DNA of 64,000 bases, taken from the NCBI RefSeq assembly GCF_905475395.1, contig NC_058338.1, forward strand, positions 36,586,935-36,650,934, read 5' to 3'. Under the pieces are notes generated by a model. That model was not told where the DNA came from, made no database searches, and worked only from the letters and a program-made list of their open reading frames with translations. This DNA comes from Chrysoperla carnea (lineage: Eukaryota; Arthropoda; Insecta; Neuroptera; Chrysopidae). The position numbers and the translations under genes were made by a program. Shown here piece by piece: positions 1 through 21,440 of this stretch; the first letter of the stretch is position 1; each line of letters opens with the position of its first letter.

Positions 1-469
1 TAGTAAAGGTAGTACAATAAATATATAAAATGAATACCATGTGATTCGATTCATATGTATTACCTTTTCGCCGGTTTTTTTTTCATAAATCAATTTTTTG
101 CATTCGTATACTAAGTTTGTCGAAAAATGTAAATTGCCCAAGACAATATTTGTTGAAAGTACTCTGAATACTTTAAAGAATTTATTATTAATATTTTATG
201 AAATATTGGCGAAAAAATAAATACCATTTTTTTTTTAATCTTTAATTGTTTATCACTTTTGAAATTTTGTATGTGCTAAAAAACGCTTGTGGCATATTTT
301 TCTAGATCTCATTCCGAATGCATCGAGCTATCACACGTATTTTTAAGACCAGTATTTCTTCTATATATCACCTATTTGAACTTGTTGACTAGACTATTTT
401 AATTTATTTTAAATTCAATTTTCAGTAATTTCACGTGGATTCTATCTTACCTACTACTGGACAGATTTT

Positions 470-790
470 AAAAGTTATATCACCAATATAAGCTACAATA
501 TCAGCGGGTAACATGAGGCTTTATTTTGAAATTTCTACGGAAATTGCAAATTGTAATCCAAGCTGCCAGAAATTTGCCTATAAAAGTCATTATAATGGAT
601 AAACTCAAAAACTACTGAACCGATTAAAAAATTTATTTCACCAATGAAGCTACATTATCCGCGATTAACATGGGCTGTTTTTTTTTTTAAATAAGGAAGG
701 TTTAGCGAGAGCAAGGGAAAAGAAGGCAATTACGGTTGTCCTTGTTTTAAAGATGAAATAACTCGGCGAAGCGGGTGGACAAATGTTAGT
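470..790 (-). repeat. Dispersed insect repeat fragment with GCGAAGCGGG-type tail
   Basis: Two phrases recur within this stretch: 'accaatataagctacaatat' near 482 and 'accaatgaagctacattat' near 640, each followed by a 'gcg..taacatg' block. The segment ends in 'cggcgaagcgggtggac'. A similar signature in the opposite orientation (cccgcttcgctgggtaa) occurs near 58996. Such blocks are common in non-autonomous, Helitron-like insect repeats. The class assignment is inference. Confidence 0.4.
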
Positions 791-1389
791 TTTATAATAA
801 AATAGATTATTATAATATAAACTACTTAGTCATTATTCATATTATGATTATTATAAATAGTCGTACATCGTAGCTTGTGTAATAACTTCCTTACATTAAT
901 TAATTCAAAATGTACAGATACAGTCAACAGTATATTATAGTTTTTATATATAGTTTCTTTAAATACTTATTATAATTTAATTAACAATAAAAACAATATT
1001 ATATATATTCTTTTATTTCCAGTGTTTCAGTTTTTATTGCCATTCCATTTTATTAATTGTGTGAAATTTTCTGAAATTCATTTTAAAAAACATGGTGAGG
1101 GTGGACAACACTAATTGCGCTTATAAAATGGATCCGGGATAGTCAAAATTAATATTTCTATTGAAATTTTAAAATGGAAAATTTTTGATATCGTTACGTA
1201 CAACGCATTATATAAATGGTAGTCTCAGATAAATTTTTATAACATTATTATGACCCAAAACGTACAAAAAATTCTATCGCTTTGACGATTGATGAGTAGT
1301 TACTGAAAATAAACTAAAACTGCATGCGCGCAAAACCCAAATCTCCGAAACTCGTCTCTCAATTAACCAGAATTTCATGTCTTTGAATT

Positions 1390-1587
1390 ATTTAAAGTAA
1401 TTAGTAATTCCGCTGAGAATTTCACTTATCAGCTCCTCAATTTTAGAGGCTGAGTGCACCTCTTTTATGCATATACCGTGCACTACACCAGCCCATCACA
1501 ACTATTAATTAAATTAATTTTGTTGCGACTAAGCATACCGCGGACGGAACTGGTTACGCCTTAACCAACTGAGCTAAGGGCGACAAA
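1390..1587 (-). mobile_element. tRNA-derived SINE
   Basis: On the minus strand the element begins near 1585 with a tRNA-like head containing TAGCTCAGTTGG, a perfect match to the RNA polymerase III A box (TRGCNNAGYNGG). It is followed by GGTTAAGGCG, typical of a D-arm. No intact B box or acceptor stem is visible, so this is not a functional tRNA gene. The body (about 1400-1510) contains a small hairpin around CCTC..GAGG and then runs into AT-rich sequence. A tRNA pseudogene is the alternative. Confidence 0.55.
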
Positions 1588-2095
1588 TAAAATTAGTATT
1601 TGGATATATTTCAGAATCGCTTTTACATAAAAGTTTGCATACAGGATTTTTGACTTTATTTCAAAAACTGTCCAAAACCAAATTTCGTTATTTCAAAAAT
1701 CATTCGTTAAATGAACCCGTATTTTTCGGGTAGTAATTTTTCTGGTCCCGCGTTTATTAACTTAACCGGTATAAAATCAGACACATAACTTTTTACATAA
1801 TTCCAAGCCTTCTAGATTTGTTTATTTGTTTATTAAACAGATCATGTACTTAGGTAGATATCTATCGAAAACCTTTTTTGTTATTAAAAGTCATAATTTT
1901 TTTTGTTTCGTAAACAACCCTTTAAAAAATATTAAAAGTAGAGGGAGGTAAAATAGGCAGACAATATTATTGTGACATATTATCAAAAAACAGTTGATAT
2001 TTATTATTTACTAAGATGTTCTAACTTTACGACATAATTTTTTTTTTACGAGTTTGTGTTAGCTGGTTTTGATATTCTAAACAAATCTAGTGAAA

Positions 2096-10243
<8,148 letters not shown>

Positions 10244-10414
10244 TTTAAATTTATTTATTTATTTCTAAACAAATACAAAATAATTTATAATTATTAATTA
10301 TAAGTATATTCAATTAAAAAAAACAAAGATCCACAATGTTTATTTTTTAAAAGAAAAAAAAAATGTACGCAGAGTACTCAAAAAAATTTATTTTTTTATA
10401 ATATAAAAAATGCC

Positions 10415-10420
10415 AATAAA
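10415..10420 (+). promoter_or_regulatory. Candidate polyadenylation signal of MSK
   Basis: AATAAA about 170 bp after the stop codon, in a T- and A-rich 3' UTR. Another AATAAA lies about 100 bp further on. The choice between them is not decidable from sequence. Confidence 0.45.
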
Positions 10421-13400
10421 AAATAATTCAATATTTGTTGTTAACTTTGTGGATGCTAATTTTTTGTTTGTTTTTGTACAGGGTCTCATAAAATTTTATT
10501 GAGACAAAAAAATAAATACATCATAGTAATAAGTAAAATAATCTAGCTCATTTTTCCTCCCTTATTAACTAACCATTGAATCCATTGAATCTAGCAAAAA
10601 AATATTTTGCAAATAGAATCGTTTTCTTATTCAATATCGCCACGTTTTATTTCTATTTATAACTTAAATTATAATCAAAATTTGTAATTATATTTTTATG
10701 TGTGCTCAATCTTATAGGGTAATTCCTTTAAATGATTCTGAATTAAAAATAAAATTAATTAATTTATAAAATTAATTGGTAAAATAACTTAGCATATGCT
10801 AGACTAACAGAAATTGATGTAATTTTCCAGATTTGAGAAATCGCCAATGGTAACGATTTTTTCTTAGATTTCTCTTTATGAAATTCTTCTTTTCTTTTCT
10901 TTTTTGTAATTCGTTATGTCTCTTATGAGATAACAAAGTTAATTTTCATATTAAAATTACAAAAAAATCCTAAAGGTTTTTACTTTATTATTAATTATTA
11001 TCAATTTTATTTCAAATATTTTTTGAAACTTGGAAAGAGTATGGAAGTATTGTATCTCATTCAAAAGAATTGTTTTTGTAATAAAATGTTTTACAGTTTG
11101 ATAATTCACGATAGTTAACAACTAGCTAAGTACACGAGGTGTCCCAAAATTAACGTGTATAAATTTGAAAATATATTCTTTCAATTTTCATGTCTTTTAA
11201 ATTAAAAATTTTAACTACCTTGTTTAATACCAACAATATAGAATTCACAGTCTATTTATTTTTTGATTCTTAAAATTTGCTAGATTTATATGGATCTTAA
11301 AACAAAACTTTAATTTTTCATTTATCACCAATAACAGGATAAATCTGTTATATTTTTTTCTTGTATTAACCTAAATAATTTTTATATAGTAAAAATAATT
11401 ATTAAAAAGAAAAAATTATGGTGGTTGACCAAACGTATGCCTTAAAAAAATATAATTAAATTATATGTAAAGAACTAAGTATAATATATTATGAAATGTA
11501 AAAAAAATATATATTATATATTTACTTAAAAAAATGGCGTATCAAGAGAAAAATTTATACAATTCCGTAATAAATATTTGTATATATTAAAATTGTGTTA
11601 CCAAAAAAAAAAATAAATAAATACATTTAAAAGTGTCCGCGATATTAATTAATAATTAAGTACCTGGATGGTAAAAAAATTTTATAATAGCGACTTATTT
11701 ATACAAAAAAAGTGATAAAAAAATTTCATTTCGAAGGAATTCATATTTTTGTTAAGCTACACAAACACACCGAACGATTTTTTTTAACGTAATAATATAA
11801 AATTATAAATAAATCATTAAATTTTTGTGTGAATAATTCATTTCAAAATGTGGCGGCGACGATAATAATAAAAAAAGTGTATTTAAAGTAAAAACAAAAC
11901 ACCTTTAAAATTTTAAAAGAGAAATATGGGATTCTAAAAACATGGAAATTTTTATTCCATTTGTTCTCTCATTAACATAAAAAAAAAATTATATATTAAA
12001 AAAATATTTAGTAAATTATTTGCAAGTGCCCTTAGTTAAAATATAACTTCTTGGATGAATAGCTGTTATAAAAAGTAAAAAATATACCAAAAATTTGAAT
12101 ATTATATTTATATTAATATTTTTAACATTTGTTTTTGTTATGTCTATTTGTTGTATTTAAAAAAAAATTGAAATATTTAGGCATGGCGTTATTTATATTT
12201 AATTTAAGAATAGTTTCAATTTAATTTTTTAATTTTCATTTTTTTTGTCCAAATTGTCTTTACAAATAAAATATAATTAATTATTCAATGATGAAATATT
12301 TTCCTGAATTCATTATTATAGCATTTGTTTAAAGTTTGTTAATATATTTCGTTGCTTTTATATAAAGCTTAGATAGCTTAACGTATTATTGGGAAATTGG
12401 TAGTTTTATAGAAAACTAATAGTTACTGAATAATATAACTTAAAAATATTTTTAATAATTTTTAAAATCAAATTTGCATTAATTTTCGTAGCCAACCTAC
12501 CAAATCAGAAATCCTTCAACTATCCATTTCGTCAATAGTTGTGGCTATTTAAGTTTAGTATAGAAACAAGGATTATTTTTATTGAACAGTGTTGTGTAGG
12601 ATCTCTTTTTTTATTACACAGATTTGAGTCATATTTAATATGACTGTGCCTTGTAGAACACAAAATTTCATTTGTGTATTATGTTTGTCCAAATTTAAAT
12701 TGATTAGGTTGTTTTCGATCTAAAGTATTTTGATTTAGAAAACTTATTATAACTCAATCAAGCACATCACTGCAATTAAAAATTTATTTTTTTTAAATAA
12801 AATCTCATATCGAAAAAGCATTGTAGTTGACTATCAAACTAAGTGATGCATGATTTTATCTAATTTAAAACAGCTTCACTTAAACAATTAGTAGTAAATT
12901 ATAAACAAGGCTGGTGGAAGTGTGATAAATTTTAGATTTTTAAAGTGATAAAAATAAAAACTTCACGGTATGAATTAAAAGAACAATTTTTATAATGCTA
13001 CTCTGATTACTCCTTTCAATATCAGGAAAATTATTCATTCGTTTATAAAATGAACTGATTTTTTTTTAGTACATTTCACTTAACGTGCGCTGTTTTATGT
13101 CAGTGATGGAATATTTAATTTTTTTTGTAACGTAATCATATTTGAGAATTAAATGTCGAAAAAAAATAAACAAAAAATACGTTTAATAAATATTTTAATT
13201 ATACGATCAAATTCAAATTTTTTAATGACAAACCCTAAGTGTGAGGATCAAATTCAAAATTTGTGACTGTCAGCGGTATTCATTCGTAAATACTAATAGT
13301 ATTTTTAATAACACTATACTTTTTTATTCACTGATTTTGATCGTGTGAGTCGTTAAGTGCTCTAGTTCTCTTAAACTTTTACTCATGTGACTCCTCAAAA

Positions 13401-13954
13401 TTCGAAAAAAAAGTATTAAAATTTGTTTTATACATATTTCAAAAAAATATTAAAAGTTTTTTGTTTTTTGGATGTAGAAAACATTATCAACATTTCTCAG
13501 TTCCTCAGAAATATGTTGTCTGTCTTCTATGCCTTAGTTATTATTTTATTATGATTATTAGGTCTTTATTTAGAAAGTAAGTAGAAAAAAATGAATGACA
13601 TTAAAAGAAAAAACAAGAAGGGATTTTGTGAAAATAAAATTCGTTTTATTTAAAATAATAATCATTGTTATAATTATTTTATAACTTGTGTTTAATTCGA
13701 ATCAAAAACCATTTATTTGATGAAATGTATGAGTGTTATTAATTCGATTAAATATTGATTATAATTATCATTCTTATTTGGAGTTAAATATTCTCGCAAT
13801 TATAATTAAATAATAAATATATGAAAAATTTAAACTATTTATTGGGTTTTTTTTCCTTTTTTTCCGGTGGTCATATTACTGGTTTTATATTATAGGTAAG
13901 TTTTACTTCAGTTATTCCCAGTGGTGAGTTGCAGGGAGTTTTGAACTGATTTGA

Positions 13955-14060
13955 ACTAATATTACATACTAATATTATAAATGCGAAAGTAATTCTGTAT
14001 GACTATGCCTGCTTGGCTTTTATGGCTAAAAAGCTGAACCGAACATGGTCTGCTGTTTTA
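13955..14060 (+). repeat. Dispersed repeat end motif (TACTAATATTATAAATGCGAAAG)
   Basis: Contains 'actaatattataaatgcgaa' followed by 'tctgtatgac...gctgaaccgaac'. This motif combination is found at the ends of widespread non-autonomous insect elements, often Helitron-like. Boundaries are uncertain, and the assignment rests on general knowledge rather than on a second copy in this window. Confidence 0.4.
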
Positions 14061-14298
14061 AGTCTTAAAGAAGTGAAATGTAAGTTGAGTACAAATAATT
14101 ATCATTTGCACACGGTTGACGTTTTGGGTGATAGTCAGCCGGAGTTAGTTCGCAACTAGAGTTAGTTCGTTGCCATTCTGATATGGAAGGATGTAATAAA
14201 AGATCAAAGATGTCGGTCCTATTTGCATCTCACTCTCCCTGTGACTGTTCTTCCAGTGGGTTCAAATAGAGCGCTGGCCATATAGCAGAGGTCTTACA

Positions 14299-14579
14299 TG
14301 CCATGCGTTTAATTTAAATCTTGGCATAGGCATCTTCCACGAGTATGACAGAGTACATGCGTTAAGCAATGCGTGTAAGAAAGAGGTGTTATAGATGTTT
14401 CTAGCAAGTGTTGTAGCTTCGATTTAGTTTAGGCTGTAAGGTGGTTCTACTGTTCCTGCGTGTGCTGTATGCAACTCATCGCGTATCTAAGCTATATTCA
14501 ACTCATAGCAAGAAAACATGCCTATTACACACACCTCTTTCTCATACTCCCAAGCCAAGATGTAAATTAAACAACCAGT
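14299..14579. mobile_element. Diverged palindromic MITE related to those at 30239 and 54164
   Basis: The ends are inverted copies: GTTTAATTTAAATCTTGGCA near 14307 and its complement ending near 14572. Both inner flanks carry the 'cgagtatgaca..tgcgttaagcaatgc' block and an AGAGGTGT/ACACCTCT pair, as in the 315-bp MITEs. It is clearly more diverged than those, so it is an older copy or a sister subfamily. Confidence 0.65.
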
Positions 14580-14950
14580 ATATGTTAAAAATTAAATAGT
14601 TTCATGTTTATGTTTTTTATTTATTATCGTAACCATATCAACATTAATATATAATTAGTTAGCTTTTATTTTTTTTAGAGTCAGACTACAGGTATTATTA
14701 TTTTATTTGATTATTGATTAATGACTTCATAAGTTATATACACACTTATATTATCATTTAGCGATTGTCTATTCGTTGCGTGCAGAATCGAATTCAACGT
14801 CGCAAGCGGAAATAATACCTTCTATATTGTTTCATTATATTATTAATTTAAGTTTTCACAAAATGTTTGTATCATGAATGTTTTAATTAATTGTTATTTT
14901 TGAATAATTTTAGTTTGACATTTATTATACCATTTACATGTAAACAATTG

Positions 14951-15045
14951 AAAATTAGTCATTACAGCTTCCTTTAATGCCAAAATTATCCAATGGTAGC
15001 GCGGATGTCGATCTGATTCTCCCTACCATGATTTCGCACAGAGTC
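14951..15045 (+). repeat. Short dispersed repeat, copy 2 (pair of 4804)
   Basis: Matches 4804-4900 over about 95 bp in the same orientation with scattered substitutions. Class unknown. Confidence 0.6.
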
Positions 15046-15579
15046 AATAGACAATATTAATACATTAATAATATATAATGTATTTAACTGAAGTTTTGTG
15101 GAGGCAGCAATGCCCCTATGCCAAGTTTTAGCTTTTTATCTGTAAAATAAGATTTTAGATAATTTATTCGAAAATTATGAATTTTACAGAAAAGTAGGTC
15201 AGTCCATAGTTAGTATTTGTATGTAAAAACTTTCTTTCATATTTTTTTAAAAATCTACATCAATGTACAATTTTCCGTATTTTTGGTGTTTTATTTTTAA
15301 TTTTGCTTAAAAATTGTGCATTTTAGGCGAAAAATACTTCCGATAAAAGTTATTAAGCATAAAATTTTTATCGATCTGTATATTTTGATGTTCCCAATCT
15401 TTCGCCTTTTGGGAAAAGTCGATATTTAAATCAAATTTTCCACGTTTTCAGCAGTTTTATAGACTTTATTCAAAAACTTTTTCATCTAATTTGATAGGAG
15501 TCTATACAGAAGTGAAATTTACAATATTTAAAAAATCCTCGAGAAGTTTTTCGGATACAGAACCCTAAACTCGCACTTA

Positions 15580-15775
15580 AAATATAGCTAAGAACGAAAC
15601 AAAAAAATCCAAATCGGTTCATCCGTTTAGGCAGACAGACACACATCACGGAAATGGACATTATTATACCAAAATTTTGTTTGTAGCACCAATATTTGTA
15701 AGCTTTACAAATTTGGGACTAAAATTAGTATACCTTGATAAATATATCTCATATATACAGGGTATACAAATGGTT
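15580..15775 (-). repeat. Repeat A-related fragment, reverse orientation
   Basis: Reading the minus strand, the order is the same as at the left end of repeat A: an AT-rich 'gatatat' end, then 'ttagtcccaaatttgtaaagc', then 'caaaattttggtataat', then 'gtccatttccg'. The inner part differs from the main family, so this is probably a sister subfamily. Confidence 0.6.
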
Positions 15776-17319
15776 AAAAAGATAAGTATAACATTGCAAT
15801 CAATAAATTATAACTTTATAATATCGTCCGTACCTTTACCAACAACCACTTTATAAAGAGAGTTGGATTAAGTAGTTTTTTAAACGAACATTTCAAAAAA
15901 TTGTGTTTTTACAAGCTTTTGTTTAGTTTCATCTGTCCGTTGTTTGCAAACAAAACTTGCAAGCTAAATTAGCCCCACTCCCGATTACTGATAGAGCGCT
16001 CCGAACCAGCCTTGATATTTTAAATAGAACCGGTCCAGCTTTTAAGAATAGTCATAGTTGAGTGACCCATAAGAAAAATTATTTTCTAATTTTTTTTATA
16101 CAGTAATAGCTTGTCTTTAAAAAAGTATTTTTTATTTAAATTTTTTTTAGTATTAATTATCTATAATATTAAAATATATAAAAAAAGAAACTGTAATGGT
16201 TCGGATGATGTACTACGCGAAATTGCGTCGAGATTTCAATGCCAGTCAAATATGTATAATGTGTAATATGTAAATATAATAAGTCCCCAAAATTGAAATA
16301 ATTGCATTCACGACCTAGGTAAATAAGTTATATTGTCGATTAAAACTTTTTTATAATTATAATGTAAATCGATATGATTTGAGGAGTTTATCTGTTCTTT
16401 AAATCACATGTATGTTTTAGATCGATCTAAAAAACAATTATTTCATTCGAAAAAATTCGATATTTGATGGCTGGTTAGACAAAAATATTAACTTTTACTC
16501 TGAAGTATGATAAACTTGCACAGTTGCGCTACATCCTCCTTAATTCCCTGTGTTTATGGTTTATCCCCCTTAATTCCCTACGTTAGCATTCTTTAATTGT
16601 ATGAATAGAGGAATTGTAAATGTTTGGGACAATTTTTGACCTAGTATCTTTTTTGCATTGGTCTCAATTATACAAACAATACTTAACGATAGTAGTTATC
16701 TCATCTCATTATCTCAACCTAATTAATAAATTCTTTGTCGAATACCCAACTAATAAAATGCTCAGTGGCGTACTGAACAGGGCGTAGAATATATGGAGAG
16801 AAAGGCATTGAACCTACGATGAAATTTTGAAAGTTTATTTTTCAAATTGCCAATTATTCTTTGCAGACTTTTTAGTTTGTGAAAATTACGATATACTTAA
16901 TCTTTGAGCATCCAGAAGGGTCTGATGTCTGTTGAACATCATTATATAAAGTGTTTTTGGTTTCGGAAACGGCTTTCTGTATATAGCTGCAATCTTCAAA
17001 ATTTGACTCCTTTAATCCTTATAATTTTGCTCATGAACAGATCCCAAAATTTTCCGGTACGCCATTGGAATGTTATCATTTCATTTTTAGAGTAAGTTCA
17101 ATCCTGTGTTATAGCAAGCACTTTTTTTTTGTTTTTACTTTCATAATACAAATTTTTATAAATACATAACTTGACATAAATTTTAGTGTGAAAGTTTTTA
17201 GTGGTGTCGATTATTGACATAAAATAGATGAGTTTTTTAAAAATTATTATTACCTACTTTTATTCTTGAATAGTATAAAAATAACAATAGAAAAGTTGGT
17301 AATTGATTTTTATACAAGA

Positions 17320-20300
17320 ATGATGAACAAAATGTATTCAATTTTTGGGGATATGCCATTTATAAAGCAATACTGGCCGTTTATTTTAACAGGATTTTTA
17401 TGTTATCTATCAACTAGAATATTTTATTCTAAATATGCTTCTCAAGATAAAAAAAAAGATATCATCAATTCCACATATCAAACTCCAGATGAAAGTAAGT
17501 ATTTTTTGTGCGTATGTTTTGTATGTTTCGTTTTTGCATGTTTTTTTTTGAAATGGGTGGAACGCGCGGCAGGCTTATCAATTTTCTATAGTTTAATAAG
17601 CTTAAAAAATTCATAATAAAGTCTGTAAAAGTTATATAGGATGTCCTATAGTGGTCACTTACGTATAGTGGTATGGAACAAAGCAAAAAATTTTGTAGAC
17701 GTTTTACGATCCGATAAACCTACTGTTAATGCATTGCGTGTCATTCAAGTTTTCGAATGTTTCCGTTAGGGTTAAAGCAATTTTTTTTTTAAATACCTAT
17801 GTTATTGATATACAACTGATTCGACCAGGGCCAGGCTTAAACAAAGCATCGCCCCTGGGCAATGGCAAAAAATACCGCCTTTGGGAAATGGTAAAAAATG
17901 CAATCTTTTTTATCGATGCTATATCTAAAAATTCGAGATTATTTCAGAAAGCGTATGAATCAGGATTTAAAAATTATACGTTTGGTTGAGAATATGTTTG
18001 AGAAATTCAAAATTATAAATTTTTTTCAACATTTTCAATATTTTTCGTCATGTCTAAGATCAAATTCGCATGTTCGCAAAAATATTTAGACCTTTCGATC
18101 AATTTGTAGCCCAAGACAATGGGGCATGTTGCCCAATATAAAAATCTAGGCCTGAATTCAGCCTACAACTAAATGGCAATATTATTCATATATATGATTG
18201 ACATTGGTCTTAGGAGGTCTGTAAAAATGACAGTATGAATATTTTGTTTCTTTTGATGTTGAGGCGTTTTGTTTGCTTCCCCTTTTCTTTCTCTAGGTTC
18301 AAAAAAGTTTGATAACCGATGGAAAAATAATTTGAGGAATTATGTTCGCTCTTATTCAAAACTCTGCAGAGTTCTTTAGGAAAGTTGTTGGCTAAAAGAA
18401 ATGTCGAAGTGTTCGCAATGATTTCCTGGGAAAACTTTGTATTGCATTTTTCAACAAAAGCCACCAATTTTTCTCAAAAGACAAAAAAAAATTAGTTTAA
18501 ATCATGTGATTGCAAAAAAACAAACAAACAGTTATATTATATAGATTATATAAAAACACTTTTTCGATATTTCCCCATAAGATTGGACTGCCATGAAATT
18601 AGGCAATACGATAGACTAATATAGAAGCCATATACAACTATTTATCAAAGTTATTAATGAGAAGTTGAACCTACCATTTCTTCATATTTTGCAAAAGTTT
18701 TTAGTAGCAAGCAAATATTACCAGCTAATGATTAATTTCAACGTGATTTCAACGCAAAATTTCACCCAATGAGTATAAGATAGAGGAAAGGTCGCGTATA
18801 CAGCCACGAATTCCATATGGTATTTGGGTCCTGTAAATACTCAAAACCCAGAGACCGATCGAAACTACGCTCTGCTTATAGAATTTTTTTAAACAAAATT
18901 ATGGAGATGAAGAGCGTTTATGACTGAACTCAATCACTAACGACTTTGAAACTCGTATACTCAATTTTAACATTGCCAGTAATAGGAACCTATCCTCTAT
19001 CTTATACTCTTTGATTTTACCCTCTAAACATTGTCATTGTTAACTCTAAATGTAATTTTATTTAATTTTTGAAAAAAGTAGATATTTAGTTTAATAAATA
19101 ATTAATTAATTAACGATTACAACAGTTTCACATTATCATTTTTAGCTAAAATGAAAACTAATATGTTCTGTAACTTTATTCGGTACGGCAATTCTGATTG
19201 GATGTAAATTGCGTAAAAGTTATTATAACAACACGGTTCAGTATTTAAATAAATTGATTATTAGTTGCAGAAATATCAGAAAATAATTCGGATGATACCC
19301 AAAATGATGAAAATGAGGAGTGTGACGATGATTATCAACCATCATTACCTAGTGATTTGGAACATATACCATTAAATTACGATCGTATAAGTATTGATGA
19401 AACAATCGATCGATCAAACGAATTTTATAATTTTATGAATTTACGTAGAACAGTTCGCCATTTTAGCCAAGAAGACGTACCAATTGAAGTAATACGGAAT
19501 ATTATTAGAACTGCAGGTAGGTACTTTTATTATAAGTAGGGGAAAGGGCTATATAATGATCCCTAAGTATAAAATGATCCCTCGTTATCTTAAGTGAACC
19601 ATTAATGCCACCATCTGACCACGGATTGGGGTTGATTTTGACCCTTTTTTGGAAGTTAAATTTACAATTTTACTAATTAGTTACAATCTGACGGAAATTA
19701 CAATAACAGGATTTTAGATTTAGGATATATTAAATTAACGACGATTTTTAAATAAATTTATAGCCAGGAAAGCGTCCTTTTTTCTAGAGGGTGTTGCAAT
19801 TTTAGAAAATAAGGATATTATTGTTAATGTAGCCACAATGGATGCTTAGAAATATTAGGAAATTTGGCAGACAATGCCCTAAAAGCATGGAGTTCGCTTT
19901 TGTCAACGTCCATTTTTGTGCACCTTCTATCTGATCTTTCGCAATCTATTTTTTTTTTGACTCTTTTTTTTTAACTTGACTGTACTAGACGAGCGTTGAT
20001 TTTGAGATTTCAGTTTTGGTTTAAGGTACGGCACCAAGTGGAGCCCATACAGAACCTTGGACTTACGTTGTAGTGCATAATATGGAAATAAAAAAACAAA
20101 TTCGTGAAATAATTGAAGCAGAAGAGGAAATTAATTATAAAAAGCGTATGGGAAAACAATGGACAACCGATTTAAAACCATTAAAGACGAATTGGATTAA
20201 GGAATATTTAACTGATGCTCCATATTTAATATTACTTTTTAAACAATTATTCAGTTTCAAAAATGGTGTTAAACGTATGCATTATTATAATGAAATTAGT

Positions 20301-21093
20301 GTGTGCCTTTCTGCTGGTCTTCTAATGACGGCTGTTCATGTAAGTATCTCAAGAGTGTCCTAAATTTTTAGAAACCTATATAAGCTCCTATAAATATTGA
20401 CGCTTAAAAATATTGATGCTACAAACAAAATATTGGTTAGATGTTCATAAAATCACTTAATTAGTCCATTTTCGGTTGTATGTCTGTCTTTGAACACGGT
20501 AACTGAAAAACGAAAAGAGATATCAAGCTGAAATTTTTATAGCGTACTCAGGACGTAAAAAGTGAGGCTTAACCTTCTTATAAACCGTTAAAAATAGAAC
20601 AAAAGTTGAAATGTAAAAAAATGTTCCTTATAAAAAGAAGAAATAAAATTTTGTTTGAAATATCTTTTCGAAAATATCATTGTTTACCCGAAATTAGGTG
20701 AAAATTAAATAGAATGCATTATATGGGAATATCACTTATATGTGTGTGTGACATGTATGTATGTGTGGCTATCTAAGATTGGTCATATTTCTTTACTTAT
20801 TTTATAGTGTATAATAACATAGAAAATTTGATATGACCTAGAATTTGGTCATTTAATATGACTACATTTCTCTGATAAAATATTCCATTTTAATTTATTT
20901 GTTTTAGTATGCTGGATTAGTATCGTTAACATCAACACCATTGAACTGCGGCCCCGCATTGCGCACATTATTAAATCGTCCATCTAATGAGAAATTAGTA
21001 TTATTATTGCCTGTAGGATATCCTGCTGAAAAATGTTTGGTACCTGATTTACAAAGAAAAGATTTAAGTGAATATACAATTGAAATGTTGTAA
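17320..21093 (+). CDS. IYD: Iodotyrosine deiodinase (halotyrosine dehalogenase), complete
   Basis: FMN-dependent nitroreductase-fold enzyme that removes halogen from halotyrosines; the fly orthologue is condet. Exons 17320-17494, 19271-19516, 20026-20339, 20908-21093; phases fit and give 306 residues (human 289). A membrane anchor lies at about 18-36. An acidic linker (60-87, many Asp/Glu) follows, then the reductase domain. FMN-binding motifs are RRTVR (117-121), [11 protein letters not shown] (142-152) and TPLNCGP. The substrate lid NYKKRMG and NWIKEYL carry Glu174, Tyr178 and Lys199, which align with Glu157, Tyr161 and Lys182 described for mammalian IYD, so iodotyrosine-type substrates are plausible. 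The frame stays open upstream of 17320, but ATG 17320/17323 gives the expected short lumenal end. Two mobile elements sit in introns 1 and 3. Physiological role in this insect is unknown. Confidence 0.95.
18772..19008. mobile_element. MITE in IYD intron 1
   Basis: Terminal inverted repeats AGTATAAGATAGAGGAAAGG and (at the right end, complement) AGTATAAGATAGAGGATAGG, 19 of 20 matching, flank about 200 bp with no open frame. It lies wholly inside intron 1 of IYD. The superfamily cannot be told from the short ends. Confidence 0.75.
20370..20770 (+). repeat. Repeat A copy in IYD intron 3
   Basis: Carries the repeat A blocks in order: 'aaaaatattgatgctacaaa', 'gttcataaaatcactta', 'gtccattttcgg', 'agcgtactcaggacgtaaaa', 'aatgttccttataaaaag', and a 'tgtgacatgtatgtatgtgtg' tail. 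The central GGGTCC hairpin block is missing, and both ends are eroded, so it is an old internal-deletion copy. Confidence 0.8.
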
Positions 21094-21123
21094 GAGTTTT
21101 ATTTCATGTAAATTATTTTCATA

Positions 21124-21129
21124 AATAAA
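21124..21129 (+). promoter_or_regulatory. Candidate polyadenylation signal of IYD
   Basis: AATAAA about 30 bp after the IYD stop codon. Confidence 0.5.
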
Positions 21130-21204
21130 TTTAAGTTTTTTTTTTAATAAGTTATAGTTTTATTTTCAAAATACAATCGGCATCAAAACTTCAGACTATC
21201 GCAA

Positions 21205-21440
21205 TTTCGCCACACATTTTTTTGTAAACATCATTGTTTTGTCGCGAGTAAATTAGAGAAAAATTTGACGTCTATTTTCTCCAAAACTATAAAAGATATA
21301 GATATGAAAATTTGTAAGTAGCTTCAACTAGTGAACCTTATGAAAAATTTTAGAAAAAAAAAAGATTTTTAGAAAATACTTCTTTACAGGATATTTCAAT
21401 AATTAACTCAGACAATTGTTTATTATCACTTGTTTTTAAT
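21205..21440 (+). repeat. Repeat A sister-subfamily 3' end
   Basis: Ends with 'caataattaactcagacaattgtttattatcacttgtt', the diverged repeat A terminus. Its inner half ('tttctccaaaactataaaag') matches the fragment at 61865-61960 rather than the main family, which indicates a second subfamily that shares the same terminal motif. Confidence 0.65.

Larger units (their letters stand above)
1..2095. other. Upstream interval without a supported gene
   Basis: No coding region that I can support. The stretch is AT-rich and holds a dispersed-repeat fragment (about 470-790) and a tRNA-derived SINE on the minus strand (about 1390-1587). The last few hundred bases before 2096 should carry the promoter and 5' UTR of the MSK gene, but I see no clear core-promoter motif. 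Confidence 0.6.
10244..17319. other. Gene-poor interval between MSK and IYD
   Basis: About 7 kb without a supported gene. The first few hundred bases are the MSK 3' UTR. From 10.5 to 13.9 kb I see only AT-rich sequence with poly-A and poly-T runs. From 13.9 to 15.8 kb there are several repeat pieces, listed separately. The final few hundred bases before 17320 should include the IYD promoter. Confidence 0.6.
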
